Positions 46,220-58,206 of a DNA stretch of 64,000 bases are shown here, piece by piece. The DNA is taken from contig CAMRHE010000067.1 in assembly GCA_947044405.1 (NCBI GenBank), positions 6,329,501-6,393,500 on the forward strand, written 5' to 3'. The position numbers and the translations under genes are program-made. The notes under the pieces are model-generated. The model did not search any database. It saw only the letters and a program-made list of their open reading frames with translations, and was not told where the DNA came from. The DNA is from Leptodactylus fallax. Its lineage: Eukaryota; Chordata; Amphibia; Anura; Leptodactylidae. How positions within the stretch are numbered: position 1 is the first letter of the stretch; the number at the start of each line of letters is the position of its first letter.

Positions 46220-46472
46220 CATTCATTGAGCAAGTTCAAAGAGGACCTGGATGTCTTTCTCAAACAGAAAAATATTACGGGTTATGGGTTCTAGATTTTG
46301 TTAAGGATAAGTAGATCCAGGGTTTTATACCGATTGCTAGATTGGAGTCAGGAAGAGCAATTGGCATAAGCCTGAGGTTTTTGCCTTCCTCTGGATCAAC
46401 ACTGTAGGGTTATAGGTTGGACTTGATGGACCTGTGTCTTCATCCAACCTCATCTCCTATGTAACTATGTAA
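46220..46472 (+). mobile_element. LINE-like 3' end ending in TATGTAAC units
   Basis: CAAGTTCAAAGAGGACCTGG...CTCAAACAG could encode a KFKEDLDVFLKQK tail, followed by a 3' region with AGGTTGGACTTGATGGACCT and CTATGTAACTATGTAAC. From memory this is a very common 3' end in amphibian genomes, probably of a non-LTR retrotransposon. The 5' part is absent. Confidence 0.55.
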
Positions 46473-46482
46473 CAGCAGCTCA

Positions 46483-46640
46483 GGCAAGATGGCTGCCCCC
46501 ATAATCACATACAGATAATAAAAAAAAATAAAAACGTCTGCAATATGAAAATAGAAACACGTTAGTAAAAGGAATATGTAATAGTACCTGGTATTATCAA
46601 ACAAAATATAGGTGATGCATTTCTTTTAAGGAAGCAAAAA
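46483..46640. repeat. Interspersed repeat (GATGGCTGCCCCCATAATCA), copy 2
   Basis: Same family and orientation as 29555-29720; it begins directly after the LINE-like 3' end. Confidence 0.6.
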
Positions 46641-47918
46641 AGATACCTAGACAGTTGTTCCCTTTAAGCATTTTTTTCTATTGAATTTAAAAGGCATGAC
46701 AGAAATTTGGGAAGGGGAATCTTTTTGTGAAGGGAAAGGTGATATGAGAGCGGAGCTATTTTATTGTGAACAACACGGTGCTTGTTACAAGTCATCTAAA
46801 CATAGTACTACAATGCACACTGTGCCTATCTACTAGTCAAAAATGAAACAAGCTCTGATATGTCTGCGCCTCCATTCCCCCATCAACCTGCCGCTACTAA
46901 ACCATATCCAAACAATTATCTCCTAGTCAGGATTATCAGTGGTTGGCGAGGCTGTGCTACAAAGTATCTGCATAGATGCGTATCAAAAACAGATAAAAAA
47001 GATAAAATACAAATAAAACAGATCAAACTGGATATAAGAGATATACAGTAGTCACACATGTATAGTGCAGAACAAAGAATGACTGGTAATATAGGCGGGT
47101 CCTGGTGGACTGGAGGTTGGGTAGATGGCTTCTAATTGCTATGGGCATATTCACATGATGAAATTTTGTTTCCACTGGGAATTTTCCACATGGATTTGAA
47201 ATCCTCTTCAACAAGTGACTTGTCAGCTATTGAAGTGGATCTTGTGCAGAAACTGCGGCAAGTTGTCAGACATGGATTAGCTGTATTTAATTGGGATAAT
47301 CCATAGCATATCAAACTCCAAATCCATGACAAAAATCTAAGACAGAAGGATAAAAGCTGGTACACCATAGGGTAGTAGTCCGAATGGACGGGTCGATTCA
47401 TTATTCATTTTGTGCTTGAATTGTGCTGTTTTTCAGTGGTGCTTATGAACTTTTTATATACCTTGCACCAAATTTATCAATGACATGCGTCATTTTTACA
47501 GTCTTTTGCATCTACTTGGGCAGACTTAACACCAAATGATGTTGGAAATCTATGTCTGCTATGAGCTGTTGTAGATTTCACTCCAGGCACACGTACCCCT
47601 TGTCATAAATGAGGCACACTCTCCACTGGTGCAGGGAACATGAACACTGGTGTTGAACACATGACATGGTATAGTTTTTATACATGTCTCCCAATGCGCC
47701 TTTTTTTAAAGCTGCCTGGCAATGTGGTTACGGTTTGCATGGTGACTAGGTTTTAGCCTGAGTTATCATTTGTGACGTTTTAAAAAGTCACACAATTTTT
47801 GTCCATGAGCACTCCACTTCTAAATTGGCCTAAAAATCTACCATAAATCCCTTCTAGAGAATTGTGACAAACTGATGAACCAGCTAGATACATTTTGATA
47901 GGTTTGTCACCAACAAAG
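46641..47918. other. No gene seen; palindromic repeat at about 47470-47625
   Basis: AAATTTATCAATGACATGCG and GTCATAAATGAGGCAC form the ends of a small inverted repeat related to the one split by Tc1 at 7966-9990. No exon-like frame. Confidence 0.45.
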
Positions 47919-47936
47919 ATAGAGAGATAGATAGAC

Positions 47937-47975
<39 letters not shown>

Positions 47976-48165
47976 AAGAAAGAAAGAATTCCAGGTAGCA
48001 CAGCAAAGGACAAAATGGGTGCAAATCCAAGGAAGGCGACTCCTTCTCAATATACAAACGGATCAAAATGGCAGCACTTCAAAAAATGTGTATATCCAGT
48101 GTATTTATTTCAAGGCGACGTTTCGGTTCTCATCTAGAACCTTTCTCAAGCTGATAGACATATAC
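47919..48165. repeat. (GATA)n array with adjoining half-palindromic element
   Basis: GATA/GAAA units at 47919-47988, then a segment with GCAGCACTTCAAAA, CAAGGCGACGTTTCGGTTC and AACCTTTCTCAAGCTGATAG that matches one half of the palindromes in the 27-28 kb cluster. Confidence 0.7.
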
Positions 48166-48166
48166 T

Positions 48167-48213
<47 letters not shown>

Positions 48214-48281
48214 ATTTGGATAGATTAAATAAATAGATAGAATGATTAGATAGATACATATGATGGATGGATGGATAGATG

Positions 48282-48319
<38 letters not shown>

Positions 48320-48365
48320 AGATAGATAGATAGATTGATAGATAGTAGATATATATGGATGGATG

Positions 48366-48415
<50 letters not shown>

Positions 48416-48490
48416 CAAATTTGGATAGATTAAATAGATAGCTAGAATGATTAGATAGATACATATGATGGATGGATGGATGGATAGATG

Positions 48491-48529
<39 letters not shown>

Positions 48530-48590
48530 GATAGTAGATAGATAGATAGATAGATAGTAGATATATATGGATGGATGGATAGATAGATAT

Positions 48591-48631
<41 letters not shown>

Positions 48632-48739
48632 CAAATTTGGATAGATTAAATAGATAGCTAGAATGATTAGATACATAGGATGGATGGATGGATGGATGGA
48701 TAGATAGATAGATAGATAGATAGTAGATATATATGGATG

Positions 48740-48787
<48 letters not shown>

Positions 48788-48800
48788 TGGATGGATAGAT
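48166..48800. repeat. Large GATA block with higher-order repeat of about 210 bp
   Basis: The signature CAAATTTGGATAGATTAAAT occurs at about 48211, 48417 and 48632, each followed by AGAATGATTAGATAGATACA, a GGATGGATGG run and GATAGTAGATATATATGGAT. Long frames translated as repeated YLSI on the minus strand are satellite artefacts. Confidence 0.9.
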
Positions 48801-49049
48801 AAATAGACAAGAATGCATAGATGAAATAGATATAAATAGGTATATTTGAAAAAAGAAGTGAGAAAGAAAAGAAAGAGATTACATATAGACTGATAGATAA
48901 TAGATTTGTAGTCTGATAATTGGAACCTTTGTTATTTCCATTCCATAAATAAAACATACGCCAGTCCTAGCTTCATCCACTAGGTTACTAGTACTACTAG
49001 TGCCTACTCCTGGTAATGCTGGTATTGAATATAAGAACATATCATTTTA

Positions 49050-49920
49050 TTACAGGATGTAAATTAATTAAAACTCAAAGAAACGAGGGAAGCCTTGTGT
49101 AATCTTATTCCATAACTATTAGTGAATATCCAGTATTCACTTAATCTTACAATTGTCTATTTTATGTCATTGAAAACCTTATTTTCCCTGGAAAATACTC
49201 CATCTAATTATTAACCAGAAATCCTATAAAAAGGCAGCGAATGTAAGACTTCAAAAAATGCAAAAGTCAATTAAACACTTTTTTGAAAACACTTTTTTTT
49301 TTCATTTTAAGTTTGATTCCAGGCAATCTCTTTTAAGTTTGAGTATTAACATAACAGAGAAATCCATTTAGCTGCTCGCTTTGTAAAGTCAGGCATAGGA
49401 GTAGGGGAAATACTGACAGATTTGTATTAATAAAGCTCTAAATAAGAGCAATGTTTAGAATGCAAAACAGCGGCATTGTGTCGGCCAATAGCAATAGATT
49501 GTGCACCTGACGGGCTTAATGCATAAGAAATCTCCAGACACATGCACACAATAAATTTCCATCCTAATCACCAAGTGGTATAATTTCTCCCGTATCAATG
49601 TCTGCTGCATAAATTGCTATTTTTGTATGCAAAATGGCATTTTTATTTTTCACCCGTGAATAATGAAATTGTATGCCCATGCAAATGGTTAAAAAAAAAA
49701 TCTCTTGTGTATTCAACGTCTGCCGCTGTTGATGAATTCACTTACTATGAATGACAGTATAAGATTTCTGGGTCATACCGGTCACCCCAAGGATGACACT
49801 GATGAAAATGATAAACTAAATGCCAGACGTGCCCGCAATGCATTATGGGAAAAAACAACTAAAATGTCACCATCCAGCAACAGACTATTAATAAGGAGAT
49901 ATGATTGTGTATAATGAGCA
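49050..49920. other. Repeat-free block, candidate conserved non-coding DNA
   Basis: About 870 bp of complex DNA with no relatives in the window. It contains a perfect octamer ATGCAAAT at 49679-49686, several ATTA cores, and GCATTGTGTCGGCCAATAGC and CCTGACGGGCTTAATGCAT. The 69-codon frame at 49705 has no domain. Among the blocks here it looks most like a vertebrate regulatory element. Confidence 0.35.
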
Positions 49921-50330
49921 CAGAGCTCTGCCCTGATTGAAGTGTGATTTCTTTTGATCTTCCAGATGTTGTGGCACTGAAATTCATTTTATCCCCTTAA
50001 TGGTAGAAAAGGAAACTGATCAAACGTTATTATATGAAAAGCTTAGGTCAAGTTGGTGGAGTTTATTTTGTTGATCTGATTTTTTTCATTTTTTTCTGTT
50101 TTATGTATTTTATGCCGTTACCCGCCGCTCTCATTTCCTCTGAAGAAGGGGACAATGGAATGTTTTTGAAGTCTTCCAATGTTTTCTTACATAATTGCCT
50201 TTTCTCTGTAGGTGTTTCTTAAAGGTCTAATAAACCGATCCAAAGAACTAAAATATAGGACATTCACAAACAGAGGCAACATCAAATTTCACCAAAGAGC
50301 ATTTTCTCAATGCGTTAAGCATACTATGGT
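49921..50330. other. No gene seen
   Basis: Unassigned DNA. Confidence 0.45.
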
Positions 50331-50826
50331 TTAAAGGAGTATTCCCACGTACATAACCATTTTTAAATTTGTTGATAATTAAAAGTTAAACATTTTTGCA
50401 AATATAAGTAATTAAACATTTTGCAGAGTTTTAAAGATTTTCTCTAAATATCTTGTAGTCACAAGTTGTTGTCTTGATCGGTTGCCAGTGGATACGACCA
50501 TGAATACAGGAACTTTCTAAGGTCAGAAAATCAGCTATGATTTCCTTATCATGGCCGGGATATCTTCTCATACATGTAGTGTCCCTGCCTGATAACCCAG
50601 CTACAATAAGAAAATCATGGCTGGTTTCCTGACAAGTCCCAGACCATAAAAAGTTTCTTCTATCGTGGTCGTATCCATTGGCAACCACTAAGATGTCACC
50701 ACTAAGATGGTTAGAGAAAATCTTTAAAACTCTGCAGAATTTTTAACTATTTATATTTGCAAAAATGTTTAACTTTAATTATCTACAAATATAGATATGA
50801 TTATGTTCATGGGAATACCCCTTTAA
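50331..50826. mobile_element. Complete T2-type palindromic MITE, 496 bp
   Basis: It starts TTAAAGGAGTATTCCCACGT and ends ATGGGAATACCCCTTTAA with TTAA at both edges. Arms pair over more than 150 bp, for example GCAGAGTTTTAAAGATTTTC with GAAAATCTTTAAAACTCTGC, and CGGTTGCCAGTGGATACGACC with its inverse. Confidence 0.9.
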
Positions 50827-51394
50827 GGCTATATACCATATACTGCTCATTTTAAAGGGGCTCAATATCCAAATCTAAATGTAAGTAGGGAAAAATCAGT
50901 GTCTTCTCACCTCCCAGATGCATAGATTTCCAACACCATCTGAAGACTTGCAGGACAATGAAGACAAACAAAAAACAGCACTTATGTGGACTGAAATCTT
51001 CTACTTTATTCATCCATTTGACAGATCAAAAAGCCAGTAACACAGACTACCTACAGAGAGCATCCATTCTCCTGGCGCATTTCTAACTCCCTACAAGTCC
51101 TTAGTCATAGATAGAATCTACATGTACTCCTCTTTTGCTTCTTCTTTGGCAACCCATGAGCCTCTAGTGCATTACATGGCACAATCGTGTTAAAAATCTA
51201 AAGAAACTGACAATAGGGATAATCACCGCTTAAACATCCATAATTTTCAGCAGTTTCCAAGCAAACACCCATTCCCCTATCCTAGCGCCTGTCTTTAACT
51301 GGCAAGTAGCCTCCCCTCAGGATAAATTTACCCCATGATGTATCCCTTTCATAATCATGGTTGCTCATTTATGGAGGACTCGTGAGAGAGATTT

Positions 51395-51810
51395 GTGATC
51401 ACCCACAGGTCTGAAGTTTAGTGTCCCAGTAAAGTTGTACTCACCTGTATCGTAAAGAAAAAAACTTTTATACTTACCTAGCGTCTGTACTTCCTGCATC
51501 TGAGCAGTTGTTAAGTGAAGATGGGTAAAGTATACTTTGGCTTCAGTGCACATGCGTCAGACCTCAGGCGCATGCGCAGTGAAGTCAAGATGAACTTCTC
51601 TGGTCACTGAACACCTGCGCATGTGCCAGGAATACCAGAGATGAGTTTGATGAGACTCATCGGACTCATCTCAAGGTAAGTTTAAAGGTTTTTTTTTCAA
51701 TATGGGCTTTGGCAGCTTTACAGCAGTGCTCTTTGGGACATTAAACTACAGGTCCGTAAGAACCTGAAGGTGGTTTAGTGTCCCAAATCGCCCTGACAGT
51801 TTCCCCTTAA
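51395..51810. mobile_element. Decayed T2-type MITE with GCGCATGCGCAGT core
   Basis: The right end is CCTGACAGTTTCCCCTTAA; the left edge is uncertain. GTTTAGTGTCCCAGTAAAG on the left and GGTTTAGTGTCCCAAATCG on the right, with CAGGCGCATGCGCAGTGAAG near the centre (51577), resemble the MITE at 12091-12526. Confidence 0.45.
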
Positions 51811-54479
51811 GCACAAACTCTGAAATTGAATTTGTTTAGAAGAGCCATGGGCTCACCATAAACTTTAGAAAACTGTCAGCCAAATAACCCCATACACCTG
51901 AACATTTCGGTCAGGCATCCATGTGTGGAAAGGGGAGAAAGCTACTCTGGTGATGCCTTATCTTTCCAGAGGAGTAAAAGATTGAGAAAGTTACAATCCA
52001 ACATGCCTGAACCTCCTTTCCCCCAACATCTGCTAATGTAGGAACGTCAGGATGACCTTCGAAAGTTGGCCTGTCCCATCAAAGTCGGGTTGTCCCACAA
52101 TAATGTAACGTGTATGGCCAACTTTAGAGCCCAGCTCTGCACTGCACAATCCCAACCATAAGCTGAAATGTAATATTTCTTTAAAAAGAAAGCAATATAC
52201 TACTTTTCTAAGTAATAACTAGAGCCAAGTCTGAAGAAAACAGAATGGGAAGACCCACGGATGAATAATTCTCTCCACTTTAAAGACTTTTTTTTTAATG
52301 TCTGAGAATCTCGACTGTTTTAATGAGAAAGAGACAAGTGAATGAACATTTTGTTCTAAGGATTTTACTCCCAAAAGTATAAGATTCCTGTGCAAATCAG
52401 CTAATGAGAATCTATACATTATTTAAAATAGGAGAAAAAAGAACTTGTGTGAATTTATGTGATTTTTTTTTTTGGTTTAGATTATTTTATTAGAAAAACC
52501 AGATTAGGCTCTGTAATTATGAGATGCCATAGAAGGTTATTATAAGAATTGACCATAGAAGAGACCTTATTAATGTTCACAAATAACATAATGGCCACTA
52601 CAGAGATCTGTCTAACACACTATTGTGCGTGCATAGGATTAAGTATGTGACCAGGGACACACGCTGCAAGCAAAGCAGTATCACTGTTAACAGAGGAAGG
52701 ACAATGGTATAGCAGTATGTATTATGGTAGCTGTACTTGTAAGGGTTATTCACCTGATACAATCAATGATTCATATACATAATATATTAACTGTTTAACA
52801 GCATCTTAAAGGGGTTAGGAAGGCTTTGTAAAAATTTTATATTAATGATCAATTCTTAGGATAGATCATAACTATCAGGTCAAGAGGGTGTGACAGAGTC
52901 TCATAGGTTTACTTATGATGGTGACAAGGGAGTCTTCAGTAGGCTCCCTGTCTCCATGACAAAGCATCAGTATCCTGTGATTGTATCATGGGGGTGCTGA
53001 TGGGGGACAAACACAAAGAGACTCCTTAAATGCCATCATGATCATTGATGGTGGCATCTAAGAGGCTAAACGGCTGTAAACGGTGTATTCATTGCTCACA
53101 GCCATTAGAGCAGGATGTTGCAGCTGACATCCTTTCTCCATGGCGTCGGGTCAGATCCTTATGTATCTTCATGGCGTATTATTTTGCACCCGTCCCTGAC
53201 GTAATAGTACATCATGAGGTGGGAAACTGTTAATATGACCCTCCAAGCTGCCCTGCATTGAGGTTCATTTGCATAAGAATATGTGCAGAAATTACCTGTC
53301 ATTTATGGGTTCGTAATCTCTACATGTACTGATTTCCTAGTGATCCTGTGATAGACTTGTGTTTATACACAGCAGCCAATCAGAGGAGGCAGAACAGCCA
53401 GAAGGAACATAAACCAATGATAACACAGGAGGTGTGTCTCAGACTACCCAAGGCTCCCTGTAGACATTGTAGCTAAGCCGTAGTATAGGTTACAGCTCTG
53501 TCTTACTGGAGAAAAGCTAAAATGCAACCACGCAACAGGAAATAAATAGCAGGTAAGTATCCAACACCCCTTATTTATTTCTTACCTAGTCTTGTAGGTT
53601 ATGTACAATGTCACTTTTACTCTTCATTAAATAAGTGATTGTATCTTGAATAGTCATCCATAAAGATCTCCATATACCTATTGCTGCTGGGACCACATAG
53701 GACACACTGGGGCCCCTACTGGTGTGTAGAATTATCAAGAAGCTCCAGCCTTTTAATAAATCAAGTGCAAAACCGTGTACTAGATTGGAATTCTATACTA
53801 GTCAGGAACTGGCATAGTTTTCCTATATATCTCGCGCCAGTTTTCTGGCATGCTTTATAATAAAAATGTTGGCCAAGGCATCCTCCTGTCCTAGCACACT
53901 CCACTCCACCCATATATGCCGAATGAGGCGCAAAATGGCATACGTGGCACATCTTTGGAGCAAGAAAGCCATCCATCACTGTGTATTAGGTCAAGTGATA
54001 ATGTTCTGGTCTAACTTTCTTTAGGAAGTGTCGCCCTTTGTAGTTTTTGATATACTTGTGTGGGATGGACAGCACCTCGGGAGCAACCACTTCTCAAGAG
54101 ACTGCACCCATTTTGGGATGTGCCATGCCCCCTTTTGTGACATGATCATAAAAATGTGGTGCCCACTGCCCTTTCAGAACATAATAGTCACACGGGCCTA
54201 GGAGATTTGCCAGCACTTCACAGAGTCCAGGTTTCCCCCTATTTCAGTAGTCTCTTGAACATTTGGGGAAAGTTGGTGAGTACGGCTGTAGATTTAATGC
54301 AGCATTCACATCAGTAACTGGACAAGTGGATGCTATGAGATCATTTGGCAGGTTTGGCTTTTGTAGTTCATCTTTTGTATGTTTTCTGCTTGCCTGTGAC
54401 CTAACATATTACACATGTGAATACAGTCATTGTGTCCATGCGTGTAGTCTATCCTGTTCCTTCATTGCATTGAGAAGAT
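51811..54479. other. No gene seen; T2-type left end at 52806
   Basis: TTAAAGGGGTTAGGAAGGC at 52806, followed by AGGATAGATCATAACTATC, is a left end like 42558. Otherwise unassigned. Confidence 0.45.
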
Positions 54480-54483
54480 ACGA

Positions 54484-55187
54484 ATGCTTATCTGCTCTCG
54501 TTTCGCCATCACCCGTCGTCCGTGTCGGATAGCACACTTGTATCTGTCACTGCCATTCCATTTATCTTCACATGGATCAGAGATTGTGGATTTAAGTTTT
54601 TGCCTTTTGGAAATAGTTTCTGTTGCTCTGCTTTCCATATTGTACAGTCTTTCTTGTGTCCCTGTTTGTTGCATCTGAAACATGCCCTAGTTTCCTTCTT
54701 GTGTGACTTTGCCTCTGTAGCTATAAGAGCTATCCCACTGTCACTTTCTGTGGAGTACTGCACAAGTTCCTTTCTTCGCTGCTATTCATCTACAATGCTG
54801 GTCTTTACAAATTCTAGTGTTAGATTTGTCCCAGACCTTGTCTCCCGCACATCGATCAGTGCACTGTATGAGTTGGGTAAACTGAATAGCGTTGTAGATG
54901 TAGCATTTTCTATCCTCACAGACTGACCTCAGTTGTGCAGCCACCTCCAGAATTACATTGATATGCTCCTTTTCTTTGCTAAGCCTCGTTTTGTACAGTT
55001 TTTTTTACAAGAAATAACTTGCTTGATCTTTCATGCAGCTTTTGCGTTGCATCCCACATGCTTTTGGCAGTGTTCACATGCTTTATATGTAACAGCTTGT
55101 CATCCTCTACTAATAAGTTGATGGTGGCCCTTGCCTGTTTGTTTTTCTTGTCCCATTTCTGAAAATTCACATCTGGTCTCTCTTTGA
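54484..55187 (-). pseudogene. Ty1/copia-like retrotransposon gag, broken
   Basis: Read on the minus strand, several frames add up to a copia-type Gag (the RNA-packaging structural protein of an LTR retrotransposon). From 55185 down: NFQKWDKKNKQARATINLLV and KHVNTAKSMWDATQKLHERS; after a frame change in an A-run near 55005, RLSKEKEHINVILEVAAQLR; after another near 54915, LPNSYSALIDV and LTLEFVKTSIVDE; then a TAG in place of a Tyr near 54787; then a zinc knuckle CFRCNKQGHKKDC (54682-54644 approx.), with three rather than four residues between His and the last Cys. At least two frameshifts and one stop are seen. No pol genes or LTRs were found nearby. The 86-codon frame 54979-55239 begins inside the adjoining MITE. 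Confidence 0.8.
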
Positions 55188-55688
55188 GGGGTTGGCCAAG
55201 ATAAGTGCAGCAACTATTCATGGATGTTAAAGCTACCATTTTTCCAATATATTGTCATTACTGTAATGTCACGTGATCTTATTCCCCTCATCCAGTGATG
55301 TGACGTATACCTTGCCCTTCCACCCATGATCCACACAGTCTGGGCGTGTCCTCATCTTCTCACATAGCTGCAGTCCCCGTCCATCTCCTCTCTGGGTGAC
55401 GTTGCTACTATGTACTGCGCATGAGCAATCCATGCACTCCTTCTCAATGTATAGCAGTGACATCACTTAAGGTGCAGAGAGATGGGCGGGGACTGCAGAG
55501 AGGAAAATGGAAGTACAATATATGTGACATCACCAGAGGAGGGCATGAAGATCACGTGGCCCTCTGGTAATTCTGATAATGGCACCATTACGGTAATGAC
55601 ACTATATTGGAAAAAAATGGTTATTTTAATATCACAGAACAGTTGCTGTACTTATCTCAAAACGCTGAGAACTGGACAATCCCTTTAA
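55184..55688. mobile_element. T2-type palindromic MITE inserted in copia-like gag
   Basis: The right end AACTGGACAATCCCTTTAA (TTAA 55685-55688) is mirrored at the left by TTGAGGGGTTGGCC (55184). Arms pair: AAGATAAGTGCAGCAACT with AGTTGCTGTACTTATCT, CCATTTTTCCAATATATTGT with its inverse, and CACGTGATC with GATCACGTG. Gag-like coding sequence occurs on both sides. Confidence 0.8.
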
Positions 55689-55689
55689 T

Positions 55690-55775
55690 AATAACCTCCT
55701 ACTGGTAATCTTTGGATAGTAATGTTCCCACTTTCATATCTGGTAATTCTTATTGTTCATTTCGCTACATTAAAT
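55690..55775 (-). pseudogene. Possible N-terminal gag fragment beyond the MITE
   Basis: On the minus strand a frame reads NNKNYQI, stop (TGA, perhaps from a Trp codon), KWEHYYPKIT. Copia-type Gags often have a NYxxWKxxxE motif near the N-terminus, upstream of the block found at 55185. This would make the MITE an insertion within gag. The match is short, so this is tentative. Confidence 0.35.
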
Positions 55776-56274
55776 TCAAAGAAGCCGTCCATCCCTGCAC
55801 TACCCCCCAATTGTCTTCACAATCTGCACTTCTTTATGTATACTGTACTCAATCAAGCTTCTTTTCTGCTCCCAATCTGACACCATCTTGATTTTAAGGT
55901 TTCCCTTTCTCTGTGCTCTGCTGTCAAACCTATAATGCTTCAGAATAGTATGACTTGGGCAGTTATAGAAAGTACTCTATGTGCCTGCTGGGGGACAGTG
56001 TGACTCTCCTTCTCTCAATATTCCCCTAAATATTATAAGAGACAGTAAGTATACAGCCAGGGAAGAAAAACTGTCGCCTGTCCTTATAACTGTGTGACAA
56101 GAATTGTCTAATCTTCAACAGTAGCTGTGATAGGAATTGGTGAATTTTGCAGGGCACAGAGAGATATGTACAGTAGTTCCCAGTAGTAGAATAAGATCAT
56201 ATGACCCAACTGAGGAGAAGGATTCTAGGAATTTCCAGATAGATAGAGACAACTAAATAAGGTAATACTTGCTG

Positions 56275-56276
<2 letters not shown>
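55776..56276. other. No gene seen
   Basis: Unassigned DNA. Confidence 0.45.

Positions 56277-56317
<41 letters not shown>
56277..56317. repeat. (AT)n microsatellite
   Basis: About 20 AT units without interruption. Confidence 0.95.
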
Positions 56318-56320
<3 letters not shown>

Positions 56321-56653
56321 AATTATCCCATTATATGTTACATAATGAAAGAAATATGTTTCACTCCCTCATAGATTCCTAGAAATAAATGGAGAGCACA
56401 ACAACACATATCTCGGAGAGAAAAGCCATCTCTGATCTATGAGCCACAGGGGCACGGGCTAACAATTAATGGGATAGCAGCTGCATGTAGCTAACATGTC
56501 ATCCATAGTGACACCAGGTTCTTTTATAGTGATCGGTCACAGAGGTCATGTCACATTTTAGCGACATGAAAGACACATGATGCTGGTTCAATGAGAACCC
56601 AGGAGACCAGTGCTGGAAGAATGGGGGACCATTGGTGAAGAACATATATTATA

Positions 56654-56834
56654 CAGTAAAACCTCTCCAATCTCCATACGACCACCTCTTTGAGAAGACC
56701 ACCTCCTTACCCAGACCACAATTTCTGTGACAGATTTTCAGTTTTCCACACTAGCCATGTTCTTTGAGAAGACCTCCTCTCTAGAAGACAACTTTTTCAT
56801 GCCGTTTTGGATAGTCGTCACAAAGAGGTTTCTG
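56654..56834. mobile_element. Possible pogo/Tigger-like MITE
   Basis: Starts CAGTAAAACCTCTCC after TATA and ends AAAGAGGTTTCTG; the pair is an imperfect inverse, and GAGAAGACC motifs repeat inside. The ends recall pogo-type CAGTNNAACCTC termini. No clear TA on the right. Confidence 0.35.
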
Positions 56835-58206
56835 ATTTTAAGGCCATAAAAATTATTTTTAATATATCATAAAACCCTTCTAATTCTCTTGGCTCACAAT
56901 TATCTAATCTCTGTGGGTACGTTAAGATTGATCTATTGTCAGTTGAGGGTCGGGAAGGGCTTTACGACCTATTCCTAATGATATGAGCTCCCTATGTATC
57001 TTGGAACATTCTTATTGTGAATATTGTGAATATGAGCAATTCCTAATATATAGGGGAGTTTTTAGCTAAAGAGTTGATCTTAATATGGCAGCTGCCATGG
57101 GTAACTTTTCCCTTCTCCGGTAGGGGAACTGTACTATTACATGATGTCATTAAAATAAATGACTGTCCATGTCATACATGGATGGCCCAGAGGCTCTGGT
57201 GTCTTCATAAATCAGCCGCAAGTCCCAGCGTCAGAAATCTATGCCATTCAGGCACTTCCATTATAACTCACACCAGAAAACTGGCATGAGTTATAATGAG
57301 TGAGCTGTCCTGACTTCACTCAATGTGGCAAGCGAGGTGCAGATCGGGGGATCATGGCGCACGTTTGTTGTAAGAAAGTTGAGTCACAATATCATCCCTC
57401 TATGCTAGAAAACTAGTGCAGAGTGATTGATACATTTTCTCCTTTGTTTCTTAAATTATTTAGTGTAACTTTTCAAAATCTTTTGCAACTTTAAAGTTGT
57501 AGAGTAGAAAGAATACAAGAATATCTACAAGCTGTGGTGAAATACAGTGCACGAGCAGAGACATTGGAGGGAGGCAAAGAAATGACTAATGATTGTGAAG
57601 AAGAAAATTGCTGCAATCAAGATGGATTGATTGACAATCAGAGGCCGGACTTTTATTATAATGACAGTTGTGTCTACTTCTGTCCTAAGGCAGGAATGAT
57701 ATAAATCAATAGGAAAAAAAAATACATTGTGCAAGTCTTTCCTGTATTTATTGTGCGGTTATTACAGTTGGCACCTATATAGTCTGATGGATGAGGTATT
57801 CGTGTTATATATGGAGCATGAAGTCATTTTTTTATTAAATCATTGCCGTATACAAATCATTATATATAATATGTGACGACAGAGAGCTCCTTTTCAACTC
57901 AGATCTGGAGTTCTAGATGACAAATGATGTTAAAGTAAAAAAGCCCGGCAGGAATTACTCCACAGGTTGTTATAGGGAATTGCATAAATAGCAATTTCCT
58001 GAAATTATTATTAGGAGTATTACAGTTATAAGAGGGTTCTAATAGTAATCTGCAGGACTGAGGGGAATTGCTAGAGATCCCTCAGACACCAATGCTCTTG
58101 TTCCAGATGTGCACTAGCTATGTTCATCCAGAGGAAGGCAAAATACCCATTGGGGAAAAAGCCGATTGTCCTCATCTTAGTGAAAGATCCTTCCCCACTA
58201 GAAATA
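56835..58206. other. No gene seen
   Basis: Unassigned DNA; 57250-57300 holds a small inverted pair TTATAACTCACACCAGAAAA / CTGGCATGAGTTATAATGAG. Confidence 0.45.

Noticed and set aside
48146..48957. Frames of 96-190 codons made of YLSI repeats
   Set aside because: Translation of GATA/TATC microsatellite; frames of this kind occur wherever the array lacks stops.
54462..54926. Plus-strand 134-codon frame at 54522-54926
   Set aside because: Shadow of the minus-strand copia-like gag remnant.
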